Shown here: one piece after another, positions 1 through 9,392 of the stretch
How the letters are laid out: every line of letters starts with the position of its first letter
Position numbering within the stretch: position 1 is the first letter of the stretch
From: Streptococcus ilei
Lineage (GTDB): Bacteria; Bacillota; Bacilli; Lactobacillales; Streptococcaceae
Reading direction: 5' to 3'
Assembly (NCBI RefSeq): GCF_000479335.1
Contig: NC_022584.1
Coordinates: 1,426,001 to 1,490,000, forward strand
Length of the DNA: 64,000 bases
Notes under the pieces: generated by a model
What the model was told of the DNA's origin: nothing
The model's database searches: none
The model's input: only the letters and a program-made list of their open reading frames with translations
Translations under genes and position numbers: made by a program

Positions 1-230
1 ACACCATTGTTTCGAGCATACGATATCCCCCCATTTTGAAGATGGAACACTCGAATACGGTCATCTTCCTGGGCATACTGGTCACAAATTTCTCCTGAAC
101 GATCAGTTGATCCATCATCGACCAGGATGATTTCAATATTTGAATAGGTCTGTTGTCTAAGACTACCGACACTATACTGTAAATACTCCTCGACATTATA
201 GACCGGTATGACAATCGAAACCTTTTCCAT
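1..230 (-). CDS. Family-2 glycosyltransferase, N-terminal part (cut by window edge)
   Basis: The visible 76 residues begin MEKVSIVIPVYNVEEYL and carry the nucleotide-binding DDGSTD motif near residue 39, which is typical of GT-A fold family-2 glycosyltransferases that add sugars to lipid-linked repeat units on the cytoplasmic face. The ATG at 230 overlaps the stop codon of the upstream epimerase gene by one base (TAATG), so translation is probably coupled. It is the tenth gene of the polysaccharide operon in transcription order. The C-terminus lies outside the window, so length and sugar specificity cannot be judged. Confidence 0.85.
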   Translation of the reverse strand, partial: MEKVSIVIPVYNVEEYLQYSVGSLRQQTYSNIEIILVDDGSTDRSGEICDQYAQEDDRIRVFHLQNGGISYARNNG

Positions 231-1324
231 TATGCTAATCCCTTCATGATAATTTCTACAATCTGTTGACAAGCCGTTCCATCCCCATAAGGATTGCTTG
301 CCTGGCTCATCTTCTTGTATTCGTCTTGGTCTTCCAGAAGGAGCTTGAAGTTGCGATAGATGGCTTCTTCTTCTGTTCCGACCAATTTCAGAGTCCCTGC
401 AGCCACACCTTCTGGACGTTCAGTTGTATCACGCATGACAAGGACCGGCTTCCCTAAAGAAGGTGCTTCTTCTTGGACGCCACCTGAGTCCGTTAAAATC
501 ATATAACTTTGGTTCATAAAATTATGAAAATCAATCACTTCCAATGGCTCAATAATTTTCATCCGTTCATTCTCTCCAAAAATCTTACCGGCCAATTCTC
601 TGACCTTTGGATTTTTGTGAATAGGATAGACCACCTTCACATCTTCAAACTCTTCCAAAATCCGGTTGACCGCACGGAACATGTGTTCCATGGGTTTCCC
701 AAGATTTTCGCGACGATGGGCCGTCAACATGATGAGTTTACTTCCTTTCGCCCATTCCAAAATAGGATGATCGTAGTCTTCTTTTACCGTTGTCTTTAAG
801 GCGTCAATTACTGTATTTCCCGTAATGAAGATATTGGTACGTCCTTCTTTTTCTAGGTTCGCTTTTGAAACCTGGGTCGGAGCAAAGTTGTAGTCTGCTA
901 CAATAGACGTAACCTGACGATTAAACTCCTCGGGATAAGGACTTTGAAGGTTGTAAGTCCGTAAACCTGCTTCCACATGCCCCACTTTGATGCCCATATA
1001 AAAGGCTGCCAAAGCTGTCGCAAAGGTGGTAGTGGTATCCCCATGGACGAGGACAATATCAGGTTGCTCCCGCTCCAAAACCGGTTGGATTTTCTCTAAA
1101 ATAGAGGTCGTGATGGTGAACAAGGTTTGGTTAGCCTTCATGATACCAAGATCATAATCTGGAGTGACTTGGAAGACATCCAAGACCTGTTCTAACATTT
1201 CCTTGTGTTGCCCTGTTACACAGACTACAGTTTCAATCGTATTGTGCTGCTTGAGTTCATTCACCAAAGGACACATTTTAATAGCTTCTGGACGCGTCCC
1301 AAACACCAACATTACTTTTTTCAT
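230..1324 (-). CDS. wecB: UDP-N-acetylglucosamine 2-epimerase (non-hydrolysing)
   Basis: Converts UDP-GlcNAc to UDP-ManNAc in the cytoplasm. The 364 residues are full length for the WecB/MnaA family, with GTRPEA at 9-14, HGDTTTTFA at 95-103, TAHRREN at 201-207, TDSGGVQEE at 278-286 and TTERPE at 300-305. The start ATG has an AAAGGG ribosome-binding site and overlaps the end of the preceding glycosyltransferase gene by four bases. The same operon holds a TagA/WecG-type transferase, a family that often uses ManNAc, so this enzyme probably supplies its donor. It could also feed another ManNAc-containing glycan. Confidence 0.93.
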   Translation of the reverse strand: MKKVMLVFGTRPEAIKMCPLVNELKQHNTIETVVCVTGQHKEMLEQVLDVFQVTPDYDLGIMKANQTLFTITTSILEKIQPVLEREQPDIVLVHGDTTTTFATALAAFYMGIKVGHVEAGLRTYNLQSPYPEEFNRQVTSIVADYNFAPTQVSKANLEKEGRTNIFITGNTVIDALKTTVKEDYDHPILEWAKGSKLIMLTAHRRENLGKPMEHMFRAVNRILEEFEDVKVVYPIHKNPKVRELAGKIFGENERMKIIEPLEVIDFHNFMNQSYMILTDSGGVQEEAPSLGKPVLVMRDTTERPEGVAAGTLKLVGTEEEAIYRNFKLLLEDQDEYKKMSQASNPYGDGTACQQIVEIIMKGLA

Positions 1325-2406
1325 CTTGAACCCTTTCTCATGAATTGGTAAAAGTTACGATAGTTGTCTAAAAAGATAGAATAGCTAAATTTGGTATCAT
1401 AATCCCTCTTTGCTTGAACAGCTAAAGAGGCTCTTTTCTCAGGATTTCCTGCCAACTCTTTAATTGCTTGCGCCAGGGCTTGCGGATCCTCAGCTGGAAC
1501 GAGGATCCCATTCTCAGAGTTCACTACTTCATTCACACCTGGAATATCTGTTGCAATCATCGTTTTACCGTTCATAAAGGCCTCGATTGCAACCAATCCA
1601 AATCCTTCAAAGACTGACGGAAGAACACAAAAGTCAAAGCTATTGATACACTCTACGACATCGCTTCGGTAGCCCAAAAAATGAATTCTTTCTTCCAGAT
1701 TTAGCTTTTTTGTTTGATTTATCAAATCATTTCTCAATTCTCCGTCACCGACAATAAACAGGAAGACACTTGGATTTGTCACAAGTGACATAGCTTCAAT
1801 CAGATAGGTCAACCCTTTTTGTTCGGATAAGCGAGCTATACAGCCTATTTTGATACCGTCACACTTAGTAATTTCATTTACTGTATGTTCACTGTGTTGC
1901 ATTTTCACTCCATTATAAATCACAACAGAGTTTTTTGACTTTACATCATTAAGGATATTTTCCTGGACAGCTTGGCTGACAGCAACCGTTCGAGCCTTTC
2001 CTAGCGCAAATTTATAAAGTGGTAATTTATCCTTGAAAACATTATGGGCTGTATAGGCATGAATCAAGTTCGGATGACGCAGTTGCAACAAACGAATATA
2101 AAAAGCAGCCATCCGGTGATGGGTGTGGACAAGAGTGATCTTATTCTCTTTAATGATTTTGGAAAGACTAGCAAGAATTTTGAGTACAGTAGCTGGCTGT
2201 TTGCTATCGACGTCCAAAATGCGATGGTGTTGAATCCCATTCTCTGCTAGTTTTTCTTCCCACAATCCACCAGTTGATGCGACATGAACCTGGTCAAATT
2301 CATCCTTGAGGTCTGTCGCCAACTGATAGACAATTCGCTCCGCCCCACCGATGTCCATGGTCCGAGAAATATGAAGAATATTATTTTTTTGCTTTCCGTT
2401 TTTCAT
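1321..2406 (-). CDS. Family-4 glycosyltransferase (GT-B)
   Basis: Probable cytoplasmic retaining glycosyltransferase that adds one sugar of the polysaccharide repeat unit. The 361 residues show the N-terminal acceptor-domain signature GGAERIV (20-26), a second Rossmann domain starting near RLSEQKG (192-198), and the EX7E donor-site motif at about E267-E275 (EGFGLVAIE). The gene overlaps the upstream tagA-like gene by 26 bp and the downstream wecB by 4 bp, which indicates tight coupling. Donor and acceptor cannot be told from sequence. Confidence 0.88.
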   Translation of the reverse strand: MKNGKQKNNILHISRTMDIGGAERIVYQLATDLKDEFDQVHVASTGGLWEEKLAENGIQHHRILDVDSKQPATVLKILASLSKIIKENKITLVHTHHRMAAFYIRLLQLRHPNLIHAYTAHNVFKDKLPLYKFALGKARTVAVSQAVQENILNDVKSKNSVVIYNGVKMQHSEHTVNEITKCDGIKIGCIARLSEQKGLTYLIEAMSLVTNPSVFLFIVGDGELRNDLINQTKKLNLEERIHFLGYRSDVVECINSFDFCVLPSVFEGFGLVAIEAFMNGKTMIATDIPGVNEVVNSENGILVPAEDPQALAQAIKELAGNPEKRASLAVQAKRDYDTKFSYSIFLDNYRNFYQFMRKGSR

Positions 2407-3121
2407 GTACTACTCTCTTAATAAAAGTCGCATTTCCTACAAAATAGCGCTTGAAGAGCCGTTTGGGTTCATTGGCCACACGGAACAACCATTCCAGATT
2501 GGCCTTTTGCATCCACATAGGCGCCCGCTTGATATGGCCTGAGAGGACATCAAAGCTTCCTCCTACTCCCATAAAGACAGAGTTTACGCCATTGTCCATA
2601 AACTTCTGGATCAAGTACTCCTTTTTAGGAGAGGTAATCCCGACAAAGACAAAATCTGGATTCTTCTCACGGATATCTTCTTGGATAGTCTCCTCTTCTT
2701 CAGTGGAGAAATAGCCATTGCGATGACCTACTACTCGGAGATTCGGATAATCCTTTTTAAAGATGGCCAGCATATCTGTCAAGACTTCCTCTTTTGCACC
2801 GAAGAAGTAGACAGAGTAGCCTTTTTCATTGGCTAAATGGAGCAATTCCTGCATCAAATCAATGCCTGCCACGCGCTCTGGCACAGCATAACCCAAATAG
2901 CGAGCTGCGAGAACAACAGAAGCACCGTCTGCATTGATGATTTCAGATTCATTGACAATTTTCTTGATGGCCTCATCTGTCGCACATTGATTGAGCTTAT
3001 CTGCGTTGACCCCCATCAAATGGAGCGGTTTTTTGTCTAGGACAAACTGTTCTGTAGCAGCAACGGTTTCAGCCATTGTTAAAGGGTCAATCCTGACCCC
3101 CATCATTGTAAAACTTTTCAA
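2381..3121 (-). CDS. WecG/TagA/CpsF family glycosyltransferase
   Basis: A GT26-type enzyme; characterised members transfer ManNAc or ManNAcA to a lipid-linked first sugar. Family motifs are visible: an NADG block, VPERVAGID, FVGITSPKKE and the GVGGSFDVLSG segment. The reading frame is open to a GTG at 3136, but the strongest ribosome-binding site (GGGGAG, inside the end of licD) sits 7 nt before a TTG at 3121, giving 246 residues; an ATG at 3106 is another option. It follows licD directly and overlaps the next glycosyltransferase. The adjacent UDP-ManNAc-forming epimerase supports ManNAc as donor, which is inference. Confidence 0.85.
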   Translation of the reverse strand: MKSFTMMGVRIDPLTMAETVAATEQFVLDKKPLHLMGVNADKLNQCATDEAIKKIVNESEIINADGASVVLAARYLGYAVPERVAGIDLMQELLHLANEKGYSVYFFGAKEEVLTDMLAIFKKDYPNLRVVGHRNGYFSTEEEETIQEDIREKNPDFVFVGITSPKKEYLIQKFMDNGVNSVFMGVGGSFDVLSGHIKRAPMWMQKANLEWLFRVANEPKRLFKRYFVGNATFIKRVVHEKRKAKK

Positions 3122-3123
3122 AC

Positions 3124-3909
3124 TTATTCTCCCCAAGTGGATTCAAAGTGACCTTTTTGCTCTGATTCTTCAGGCAGCTTCATATAATCGCCATAGATCT
3201 TTGTCAGATATGCATCCGGATCGGCATGACCACTGATTTTAATAGTTTCAAAATCAAGGAGTTGTGGCTCCCCGAATACTTCTTTGTAGGCCAATTCTCT
3301 CTCGCGATAGGATCCTAAGACATTCCCCACGAGATCACTTGTCTCAAAGTCATATTTTTTGATCGTATTTTGTAACTTCTGATTGATTTTTTCAGTATTT
3401 AGTAACTTGTCTAGGTGAAGGACCTTAGAGACCTTCACAATTGTATTTTCAAAGAAACCTCGGTCGCGATTATGCAGGCGATTAATAACAGATATTTTTG
3501 AAAGGGCACGATAATACTTAATTTTATTGGTGTGTAAGAAATAGTGGAAACCATCTGATGGATAACCATCTAAAGGAAACACATCGATAAAAGGACTACA
3601 CACAACACCACCAAATTCAATTTGAAGGGAAGTATCCATGATGGATGTGTTACCCAAATTATCATCATGGATTCTTAGGATGACATGATCCGGCAATTCC
3701 TTTTCGCAAATTTCCAGGAATTTTTCATAATCTTTTCTAGGCATTCCTAAATCCATATCATCATCCCAGGGAATAAATCCTTTGTGACGAATAGCTCCTA
3801 ATAAAGTCCCACCTAAAGCATAATAGCGAAGATTGTACTTAGAACAAATCTCAATATACTTTTCTAATAAGGACAACTCTCCTAATTGAATCTGTCTTAC
3901 TTTACTCAT
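3124..3909 (-). CDS. LicD family nucleotidyl/phosphotransferase
   Basis: LicD proteins transfer phosphocholine or other phospho-substituents from a nucleotide donor to a glycan. The 261 residues carry the family signature in the N-terminal third: GGTLLGAIRH (33-42) followed by PWDDDMD (47-53), with the acidic cluster that binds metal. No licABC choline genes lie nearby, so a role in decorating or phosphodiester-linking the local polysaccharide is likelier than phosphocholine addition to teichoic acid. The gene starts 2 bp after the stop of the initiating transferase. Confidence 0.85.
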   Translation of the reverse strand: MSKVRQIQLGELSLLEKYIEICSKYNLRYYALGGTLLGAIRHKGFIPWDDDMDLGMPRKDYEKFLEICEKELPDHVILRIHDDNLGNTSIMDTSLQIEFGGVVCSPFIDVFPLDGYPSDGFHYFLHTNKIKYYRALSKISVINRLHNRDRGFFENTIVKVSKVLHLDKLLNTEKINQKLQNTIKKYDFETSDLVGNVLGSYRERELAYKEVFGEPQLLDFETIKISGHADPDAYLTKIYGDYMKLPEESEQKGHFESTWGE

Positions 3910-3911
3910 TC

Positions 3912-5285
3912 TTACTTCGCTCCATCTCGTTTAAACACAACTTTGATCGTTTTCAGCAATATTTTAATATCTGACCAGATCGTCCAGCCATCAATATAAG
4001 ATATATCTAAGCGAACGACTTCGTCAAAGTCTGTAATTTCGCTACGACCACTCACCTGCCAAAGCCCTGTAATACCAGGCTTAAAACTCAAGCGGCGTTT
4101 TTGTTCTGGAGTGTATTTCTCATACTCATCCACTGTTGGCGGACGGGTTCCAACCAGACTCATATCTCCCTTTAGAACATTGAAGAATTGTGGTAACTCA
4201 TCTAGACTGGTCTTGCGGATAAAGCGCCCAATCGGCGTAATCCGAGGGTCATTGTCCATTTTGAACATGCCACCGGTCATGGTGTTTTGATCCAACAATT
4301 CTTTTTTCCGCTCCTCTGCATCGACATACATCGAACGGAATTTATAAAATTTGAAATAGCGCCCATTTTTCCCGACCCGTTTCTGGACAAAAATAGCAGG
4401 ACCTCCATCCTTGCGAATCAAAGGTACCAATACAATCGCTACCAAGCCACAGATAACCAAGCCTACCAAGGAGCCACAGATATCGATCACACGTTTCGCG
4501 GTCACGTGGCTAGGTTTGTAGAAGTTAGTCGAGAAAGTGACGACATTGAGCCCAGCCACTTCTCGAATCCGTTTGTTGCCAGCAAAGTTCAAATCAAAAG
4601 CATTGAGGTTAACGGTGACGTCAATCCCCATAGTCTCAAATTGTGAGACATACTCACCAATGTCATACTCTTCACTTGGAAGATTGAGAAAGACTTCGTC
4701 TACCACTTCATAGGTCGCAAAGGTTAACAGGTCTTCCTTCGGAACAACCCGAACAGTTGGGTGTTGAAAGTTTGGGCGGTCCAATACTGTGACAGCTATT
4801 ACTTCTCCACCGCTATCATTTGACGAAAGAAGCCGATCCAGAACTTTATCCAGACGAGAATTTGCCGTAATCAAGAGAATCTTGTGACTTCCTTTAAGGC
4901 TGTAATAGAAGCGTCGCCAATAGCGTTTGATGAGGTAGTTCATCAAATAAAGGACAAGAGTATGACTAACCAAAAAGTAAATCATCCCCCGACGAGAAAG
5001 GGAGAATTTCTCCTCCAAAAAGAAGCTCGAAAAACTGATGGCGAGCGCGAAACACAAGCTATATTTCAAAGTTTGTAAGAAATCAACTAGATGGCCCCGC
5101 TTGAAATAATCTTGGTTGTAATCGCTGACGTAGAAAGCTACGTAATGCAATAAATATAGATAGAAAATTGTATTAGAGTGGATTTCTGTCTCTGTCACAA
5201 AACTAAACACATAAGCCACAACTAAGACTGGTAAACTTTGAACAAAGGCCAAAGCAAATTTGTGAAATCCCCTTCCTTCTGTCAT
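3912..5285 (-). CDS. wchA: Initiating undecaprenyl-phosphate sugar-1-phosphate transferase (WchA/CpsE type)
   Basis: A polyisoprenyl-phosphate hexose-1-phosphate transferase that begins repeat-unit synthesis by moving a sugar phosphate (glucose or galactose in relatives) to undecaprenyl phosphate at the membrane. The 457 residues show about four N-terminal transmembrane helices, a central CoA-binding-like domain, a fifth hydrophobic segment near 268-290, and the C-terminal catalytic domain with KFRSM, DELPQ, VGTRPP and [13 protein letters not shown]. The order cpsABCD followed by this gene is that of Wzy-dependent streptococcal capsule loci. The sugar transferred is not determined. Confidence 0.9.
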   Translation of the reverse strand: MTEGRGFHKFALAFVQSLPVLVVAYVFSFVTETEIHSNTIFYLYLLHYVAFYVSDYNQDYFKRGHLVDFLQTLKYSLCFALAISFSSFFLEEKFSLSRRGMIYFLVSHTLVLYLMNYLIKRYWRRFYYSLKGSHKILLITANSRLDKVLDRLLSSNDSGGEVIAVTVLDRPNFQHPTVRVVPKEDLLTFATYEVVDEVFLNLPSEEYDIGEYVSQFETMGIDVTVNLNAFDLNFAGNKRIREVAGLNVVTFSTNFYKPSHVTAKRVIDICGSLVGLVICGLVAIVLVPLIRKDGGPAIFVQKRVGKNGRYFKFYKFRSMYVDAEERKKELLDQNTMTGGMFKMDNDPRITPIGRFIRKTSLDELPQFFNVLKGDMSLVGTRPPTVDEYEKYTPEQKRRLSFKPGITGLWQVSGRSEITDFDEVVRLDISYIDGWTIWSDIKILLKTIKVVFKRDGAK

Positions 5286-5304
5286 AATATCCCTATCCTA
5301 TTCC

Positions 5305-6000
5305 TTATCTTTTTTTCCCATAATTGCCATAGTTCCCGTAATTACCATAGGAACCATATTTCTCTAATTGAATATCAAATTTATTAAGGACCACTCCTAG
5401 GAAAGGTGTCCCCGTCTGTTCCAGTTGCTCTTTGGCCTTCTGCACAGCCTTGCGACTCACAGCCCCTGCCGCCGTCACAATTAAGCTTCCATCACAGCGT
5501 TGAGCAATAATCGCTGCATCAATTACCATCCCAATCGGAGGAGTATCAACAATAATGTAGTCGTAGTGATTGCGAAGCGCCTCAAGGATGACCTCGAAGT
5601 TTTTGCTTTGCAAGAGACCTGTCGGGTTTGGAGAAATCTGACCGGACAAGAGAACGTCCAGTTTTGGATAGTCTGTTGTCGCAATCGCTTGGGAAATCTC
5701 ACTCTTCCCAGAAAGTACTTCTGTCAATCCAGCGACACGTCCTTGGCTCTTGAAGACACCTGTCATGACCGAATTACGGATATCCGCATCGATCAACAAG
5801 GTACGATAGCCCGCACGCGCAAAGGCTGTCGCCAAATTCGTAGAAATGGTTGATTTTCCTTCGTTTGGTTGCACAGATGAGATGGCAACGACCTTAATAT
5901 TGGTCCCACTCAACTGAATATTGGTACTCAAGGCATTAAAATACTCTTCGGCCTGAGTCATCGCTGCTAATTTGCTTTTTACAATTTCTAAGGTTGCCAT
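5305..6000 (-). CDS. cpsD: Autophosphorylating tyrosine kinase CpsD/Wze
   Basis: A BY-kinase that regulates capsule polymerisation and export together with its membrane partner CpsC. The 231 residues contain a Walker A motif (QPNEGKSTIS, about 44-53), Walker A-prime LLIDADIR (68-75), a Walker B segment IIVDTPP near 145, and a C-terminal tyrosine cluster made of repeated YG(N/S) units just before the final KKR. That cluster is the autophosphorylation site in the family. It follows cpsC with a 12-bp gap. Confidence 0.95.
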   Translation of the reverse strand: MATLEIVKSKLAAMTQAEEYFNALSTNIQLSGTNIKVVAISSVQPNEGKSTISTNLATAFARAGYRTLLIDADIRNSVMTGVFKSQGRVAGLTEVLSGKSEISQAIATTDYPKLDVLLSGQISPNPTGLLQSKNFEVILEALRNHYDYIIVDTPPIGMVIDAAIIAQRCDGSLIVTAAGAVSRKAVQKAKEQLEQTGTPFLGVVLNKFDIQLEKYGSYGNYGNYGNYGKKR

Positions 6001-6012
6001 GAATTCTCCCTC

Positions 6013-6708
6013 TTACAGTTTCTTCACATTAGGGATCACACCTAATAGTGTGATGCCCATCACTTCTTCAATATCTTCTGGTTTCTTCACACGGTCATCC
6101 AATACCTCTGACAAGATCACCAGAATAGAAATCAAGACACCACCAAGGACAAAGCCAATGACAACATTTCGTTTGATATTTGGTGAAGAAGGATTTTGCG
6201 GGACAACTGCCTCATCCAATGTTGTCACGTCAGACACCTTGGTTACAGCAATAATTTTTTCTGCCGCTACATCTTTCAAGCCATTCGCGATGCGAGCTGC
6301 TTCTTGTGGATCTGGGTCTGATGCAGTGATGGACAAAATCCGAGTATCTGTCGGAACTGCCACTGAGACTTTCTTAGCAAGCTCTGCTGGAGTCATTTCC
6401 AACTTCAACTCTTCAATGGCCTGGTTCAAGACATTTTGAGAAAGGATAATCTCGCGATAGTCTTTAACCAAATAGGATCCCGCTTGAAGATCTTGGTTAG
6501 TCAAGGCATTGTTTTCTTGGTTCTGACGGCTGACCACGTAGATACGGCTGGTACTTTGATAGATCTTTTTCGCTACAAAAGCGCTGTACCCTAGGGCTCC
6601 AATCGCAAACAGCAAGGCCGTAATGATAATTGAGAATTTACGACGCCATAAGGTTTTAAAGAGGGAGACCACATCCAACTCGATCTCTTTGCTCTCTTGG
6701 TTTTTCAT
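6013..6708 (-). CDS. cpsC: Chain-length regulator / kinase adaptor CpsC/Wzd
   Basis: A membrane polysaccharide co-polymerase and activator of the kinase CpsD. It has an N-terminal Wzz segment with one transmembrane helix (about 30-50), an extracellular loop, and a second helix near 183-205 ending in a short cytoplasmic tail. The frame is open to a GTG at 6714, but the ATG at 6708 has the better spacing (9 nt) to the AAGGAG ribosome-binding site, giving 231 residues. It lies between cpsB and cpsD, as in pneumococcal-type loci. Confidence 0.93.
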   Translation of the reverse strand: MKNQESKEIELDVVSLFKTLWRRKFSIIITALLFAIGALGYSAFVAKKIYQSTSRIYVVSRQNQENNALTNQDLQAGSYLVKDYREIILSQNVLNQAIEELKLEMTPAELAKKVSVAVPTDTRILSITASDPDPQEAARIANGLKDVAAEKIIAVTKVSDVTTLDEAVVPQNPSSPNIKRNVVIGFVLGGVLISILVILSEVLDDRVKKPEDIEEVMGITLLGVIPNVKKL

Positions 6709-6750
6709 ATTCACTTTCTCCTTTTCAATCCCCGTGATGGAACTTGATTG

Positions 6751-7482
6751 TTAAAATAATTCGTTATCCAATAATGTTTGTTGATTTTCAACAAAGAGGG
6801 CACGTGCCCGGTCACTTCCGTAACGTTTTTCAATCAACTGATAAGCTTTTTCCATGTATGGAGGGCGCTGATCGACATTGTGCATATCGCTTGCAACGAA
6901 ATGGACCAAGTCCTTGTCCAAGAAATATTGGGCACGATGTTTCATGAACTTGTAGCGATCACCAAACAGTTTAGGCTTGAGGACACTAGAACTATTGATC
7001 TGGGTATAGCATCCCATTCGGATCAATTCCCGCACCCGTTTTTCATTCTTTTCCAAACAGTGGTACCGTTCAATATGGGCAACCACCGGAGTCACTCCTA
7101 AGCGCAAGACTGCACTTAAGGCTTGGTGAATCTCCTTGTAAGGCGTCGCCATACTAAATTCAATCAAGGCAAAGCTGGTCTCAGCCAGCGTCGGAATGGT
7201 CCCAGCTTCTAACTTTTCTAAGATATCTCGCGTATAGTAGATTTCTGCTCCGAAATGCAAAGTCATTTCTGGCAGATAGGTCTCCACCATCTCTTTTACT
7301 GCCAAGTAGTTTTGATAGATCTTTTCTTCTGGGGTTTCAAACATCCCTTTTCGACGATGAGATGTCGAAACGATGGTACGAACCCCCTGACGGTAGCTTT
7401 CCTCGATGAGGAACTTGCTATCCTCAATCGTCTTTGGTCCATCATCCACATCAAAGACAATGTGTGAATGAATATCAATCAT
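6751..7482 (-). CDS. cpsB: Manganese-dependent tyrosine phosphatase CpsB/Wzh
   Basis: A PHP-type phosphatase that removes phosphate from the CpsD tyrosine cluster. The 243 residues start [15 protein letters not shown], with the metal-binding HSH at residues 5-7. Further metal ligands are likely in the STSHRR, FGAEIYY and HIERYH segments and in the VASDMHN segment near the C-terminus. The start codon overlaps the end of cpsA by 8 bp. Confidence 0.95.
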   Translation of the reverse strand: MIDIHSHIVFDVDDGPKTIEDSKFLIEESYRQGVRTIVSTSHRRKGMFETPEEKIYQNYLAVKEMVETYLPEMTLHFGAEIYYTRDILEKLEAGTIPTLAETSFALIEFSMATPYKEIHQALSAVLRLGVTPVVAHIERYHCLEKNEKRVRELIRMGCYTQINSSSVLKPKLFGDRYKFMKHRAQYFLDKDLVHFVASDMHNVDQRPPYMEKAYQLIEKRYGSDRARALFVENQQTLLDNELF

Positions 7483-8953
7483 TGTTTTTTCCTTCCATGA
7501 TTTGGTTTATCTTTTCTTTGGCTTGTGCCACACTATCAGCGTTCAGCTCCATCATGTAGAGGGTGGATCCTGGCATAGCATATGAAGGCAAATCATTTCG
7601 TCCTTGTCCAGTGACAGCTTGTGAAGTCACCTTGTAACTTCCGCCAGTCTCCAACTGGGTATTCACCAAATTCATAATCGTTGGCAAGGGCATATTGGTT
7701 TGCAAGGAATCTTGTAAACCAGAAATGATTTCATTGTAATTGCTCAATGCTTTGGTCGATGTTAATTTATGGATAATGGCTGCGATCACTTTTTCTTGGT
7801 TCTTCCCACGATCGTTGTCTCCACCTTCGAGAGAGTAACGTTCACGGACAAAGCCAAGGGCCTGTTCCGAATCCAAGTGGACTTTTCCTACAGGGAAGTG
7901 GTAGTTCCCGTGTAGACTTGTAAATTCTTGATCATTTTCTACATCAATCCCTCCGACTAAGTCGACAAGCTTCAAGAAGGAGGTGAAGTTCAAACGGACA
8001 TAGTAGTCAATCTTGATGCCATACAGATTTTCTAGGGTATGAATAGATGCATCTACTCCATAAATCCCAGCGTGGGTCAATTTATCCCCTTGGTTGTTTC
8101 CGCCATCGGCGATCGGTACATAGGCATCACGCGGAGTGGTGGTCAACAAGACTTGCTTGGTCTTTCGGTTGACCGTCATAATAATATTGACATCAGATCG
8201 AGAAACCGAAGTGACTGGACCGTAAGTATCAATCCCACTGACATAGATGTTAAAGGTGTCCGCATTCGCATCTGCCTTGGCTTTGGTTTCAACTTGACGG
8301 CGAATCTTGTAAGAGTAAATTTTCTTCAATTTTTTCGCATAGTCAGCATCCACACTTGCAATGGTATCTTCAAAGGTACTATTCAAGGCAATGGCTTTTG
8401 TCTTGTCTTCTTGTAGGGCCTGGTAAGCTGCCACATAAGATTCCACATCTTCAATCGTCAAGTCATGCTGGCGCGTTTTCTTCACTTCCTCTACCAAGGC
8501 TTGAAGATCGTCTGCATTGTTATTCCCCGTAGGTGCCGCTACACTACTAATTTCTTTGATATCTTGGATTGGACTATCCGCTTTGACATAGACAGCCATT
8601 TCAAATTCCGTATAGTTGGCATTTCGGTTCACATTTCCAGCGACATCGACCAATTGCTGGGTAACATAGGTCCCCACGGAGGTCCCTAGCAAGCCCAGAA
8701 CCAATAAAAATAGCGTCGTCTTTTTAGCCTTGCCTGCAAGGATCAAACCCAAGGTTAAAAAAAGTCCGCCAACTAGCAAGGCCGTCACAAGGATATTCAA
8801 ATAACGGAAAGCTAGGATATTGTAGCTAAAGATATTATAAAGAAAGAGTCCAGCCACAAGTAGCGTTAAGACCCAGAGACCACTATTGACAATACGTAGC
8901 TGATCCCAACTGCTCGTTCTGGTTGAACGTTTGTTTTTTCTACTTCGATTCAT
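7475..8953 (-). CDS. cpsA: LytR-CpsA-Psr family ligase/regulator CpsA/Wzg
   Basis: LCP proteins attach capsule or other glycopolymers to peptidoglycan on the outer membrane face. The protein has three N-terminal transmembrane helices (about residues 20-110), a DNA_PPF-type accessory domain, and the LCP catalytic domain with [19 protein letters not shown] and the [14 protein letters not shown] arginine-rich block. The frame is open to an ATG at 8965, but that codon has no ribosome-binding site; the ATG at 8953 (MNRSRKNKR) lies 5 nt after GGGGGA, giving 492 residues. First gene of the operon, about 20 nt after the predicted transcription start. Confidence 0.93.
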   Translation of the reverse strand: MNRSRKNKRSTRTSSWDQLRIVNSGLWVLTLLVAGLFLYNIFSYNILAFRYLNILVTALLVGGLFLTLGLILAGKAKKTTLFLLVLGLLGTSVGTYVTQQLVDVAGNVNRNANYTEFEMAVYVKADSPIQDIKEISSVAAPTGNNNADDLQALVEEVKKTRQHDLTIEDVESYVAAYQALQEDKTKAIALNSTFEDTIASVDADYAKKLKKIYSYKIRRQVETKAKADANADTFNIYVSGIDTYGPVTSVSRSDVNIIMTVNRKTKQVLLTTTPRDAYVPIADGGNNQGDKLTHAGIYGVDASIHTLENLYGIKIDYYVRLNFTSFLKLVDLVGGIDVENDQEFTSLHGNYHFPVGKVHLDSEQALGFVRERYSLEGGDNDRGKNQEKVIAAIIHKLTSTKALSNYNEIISGLQDSLQTNMPLPTIMNLVNTQLETGGSYKVTSQAVTGQGRNDLPSYAMPGSTLYMMELNADSVAQAKEKINQIMEGKNND

Positions 8954-8980
8954 TTCATCCCCCATACTATTTTCTTAAAT

Positions 8981-8989
8981 ATTATAACA
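8981..8989 (-). promoter_or_regulatory. Extended -10 promoter of the polysaccharide operon
   Basis: On the minus strand the sequence reads TGTTATAAT, a perfect extended -10. The hexamer 17 nt upstream (CCGATT) does not match a -35. The start site would fall near 8974, leaving a leader of about 20 nt with the GGGGGA ribosome-binding site of cpsA. Confidence 0.7.
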
Positions 8990-9094
8990 TAAAATCATCC
9001 TAAAAATCGGAATCTAGGCCCAATTCTCCACTATTAATTTTATACTATTCTGAGCTCTCTGTACAGCAATATGGGACAAAGAAATGAGTAAATA

Positions 9095-9120
9095 AAAAAG
9101 GTGAGGAAACTCACCTTTTT
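9095..9120. terminator. Hairpin terminator AAAAAGGTGAG / CTCACCTTTTT
   Basis: An 11-bp stem with a 4-nt loop (GAAA on the plus strand) flanked by A and T runs, so it can work on either strand. On the minus strand it would stop transcription coming from the lipoprotein gene at 9393-10255 before the cps promoter. Confidence 0.75.
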
Positions 9121-9199
9121 GAATGTAGATAAACTATTATTTTACATAAAACAGCTAGTTACTCTTCAAAAATGATTTATTTTGCCATTTAAGAAGATT

Positions 9200-9339
9200 A
9201 AAAACTTTCCGCTGTGAGAAAAGTGCCTGAAACACAATAATTTCAGGCACTCGGGAGTTTTGAGACCCTAGGCTCAAAACTAAGTCATGGAACTTCTTCG
9301 AAGTTCGCTGACGTCCGCACTCACCTAAGGAAAGTTTTT
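9200..9339. repeat. MITE-like inverted-repeat element
   Basis: The element is bounded by an exact 11-bp inverted repeat, AAAAACTTTCC at 9200-9210 and GGAAAGTTTTT at 9329-9339. Inside are a GTGCCTGAAA/TTTCAGGCAC hairpin (9222-9251), a GTTTTGAG/CTCAAAAC hairpin (about 9257-9280) and a GAACTTCTTCGAAGTTC palindrome (9291-9307). No convincing coding potential. Whether it is mobile cannot be told from one copy. Confidence 0.55.
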
Positions 9340-9362
9340 CGGAAGACTTTATCTTCAATCTG

Positions 9363-9382
9363 AAGGTGAGAAAACTCACCTT
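9363..9382. repeat. Second AAGGTGAG/CTCACCTT hairpin
   Basis: AAGGTGAG AAAA CTCACCTT lies 10 bp beyond the stop codon of the lipoprotein gene. It repeats the stem of the terminator at 9095-9120, and the sequences after the two stems are also loosely alike. It lacks a U-run on the minus strand, so it may be a weak terminator or a relic. Confidence 0.55.
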
Positions 9383-9392
9383 TTGTATAGAT

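Noticed and set aside
7296..7478. Small frames antisense or out of frame inside cpsB and other long genes
   Set aside because: They lie wholly within strongly supported genes and have no start signal or recognisable product.
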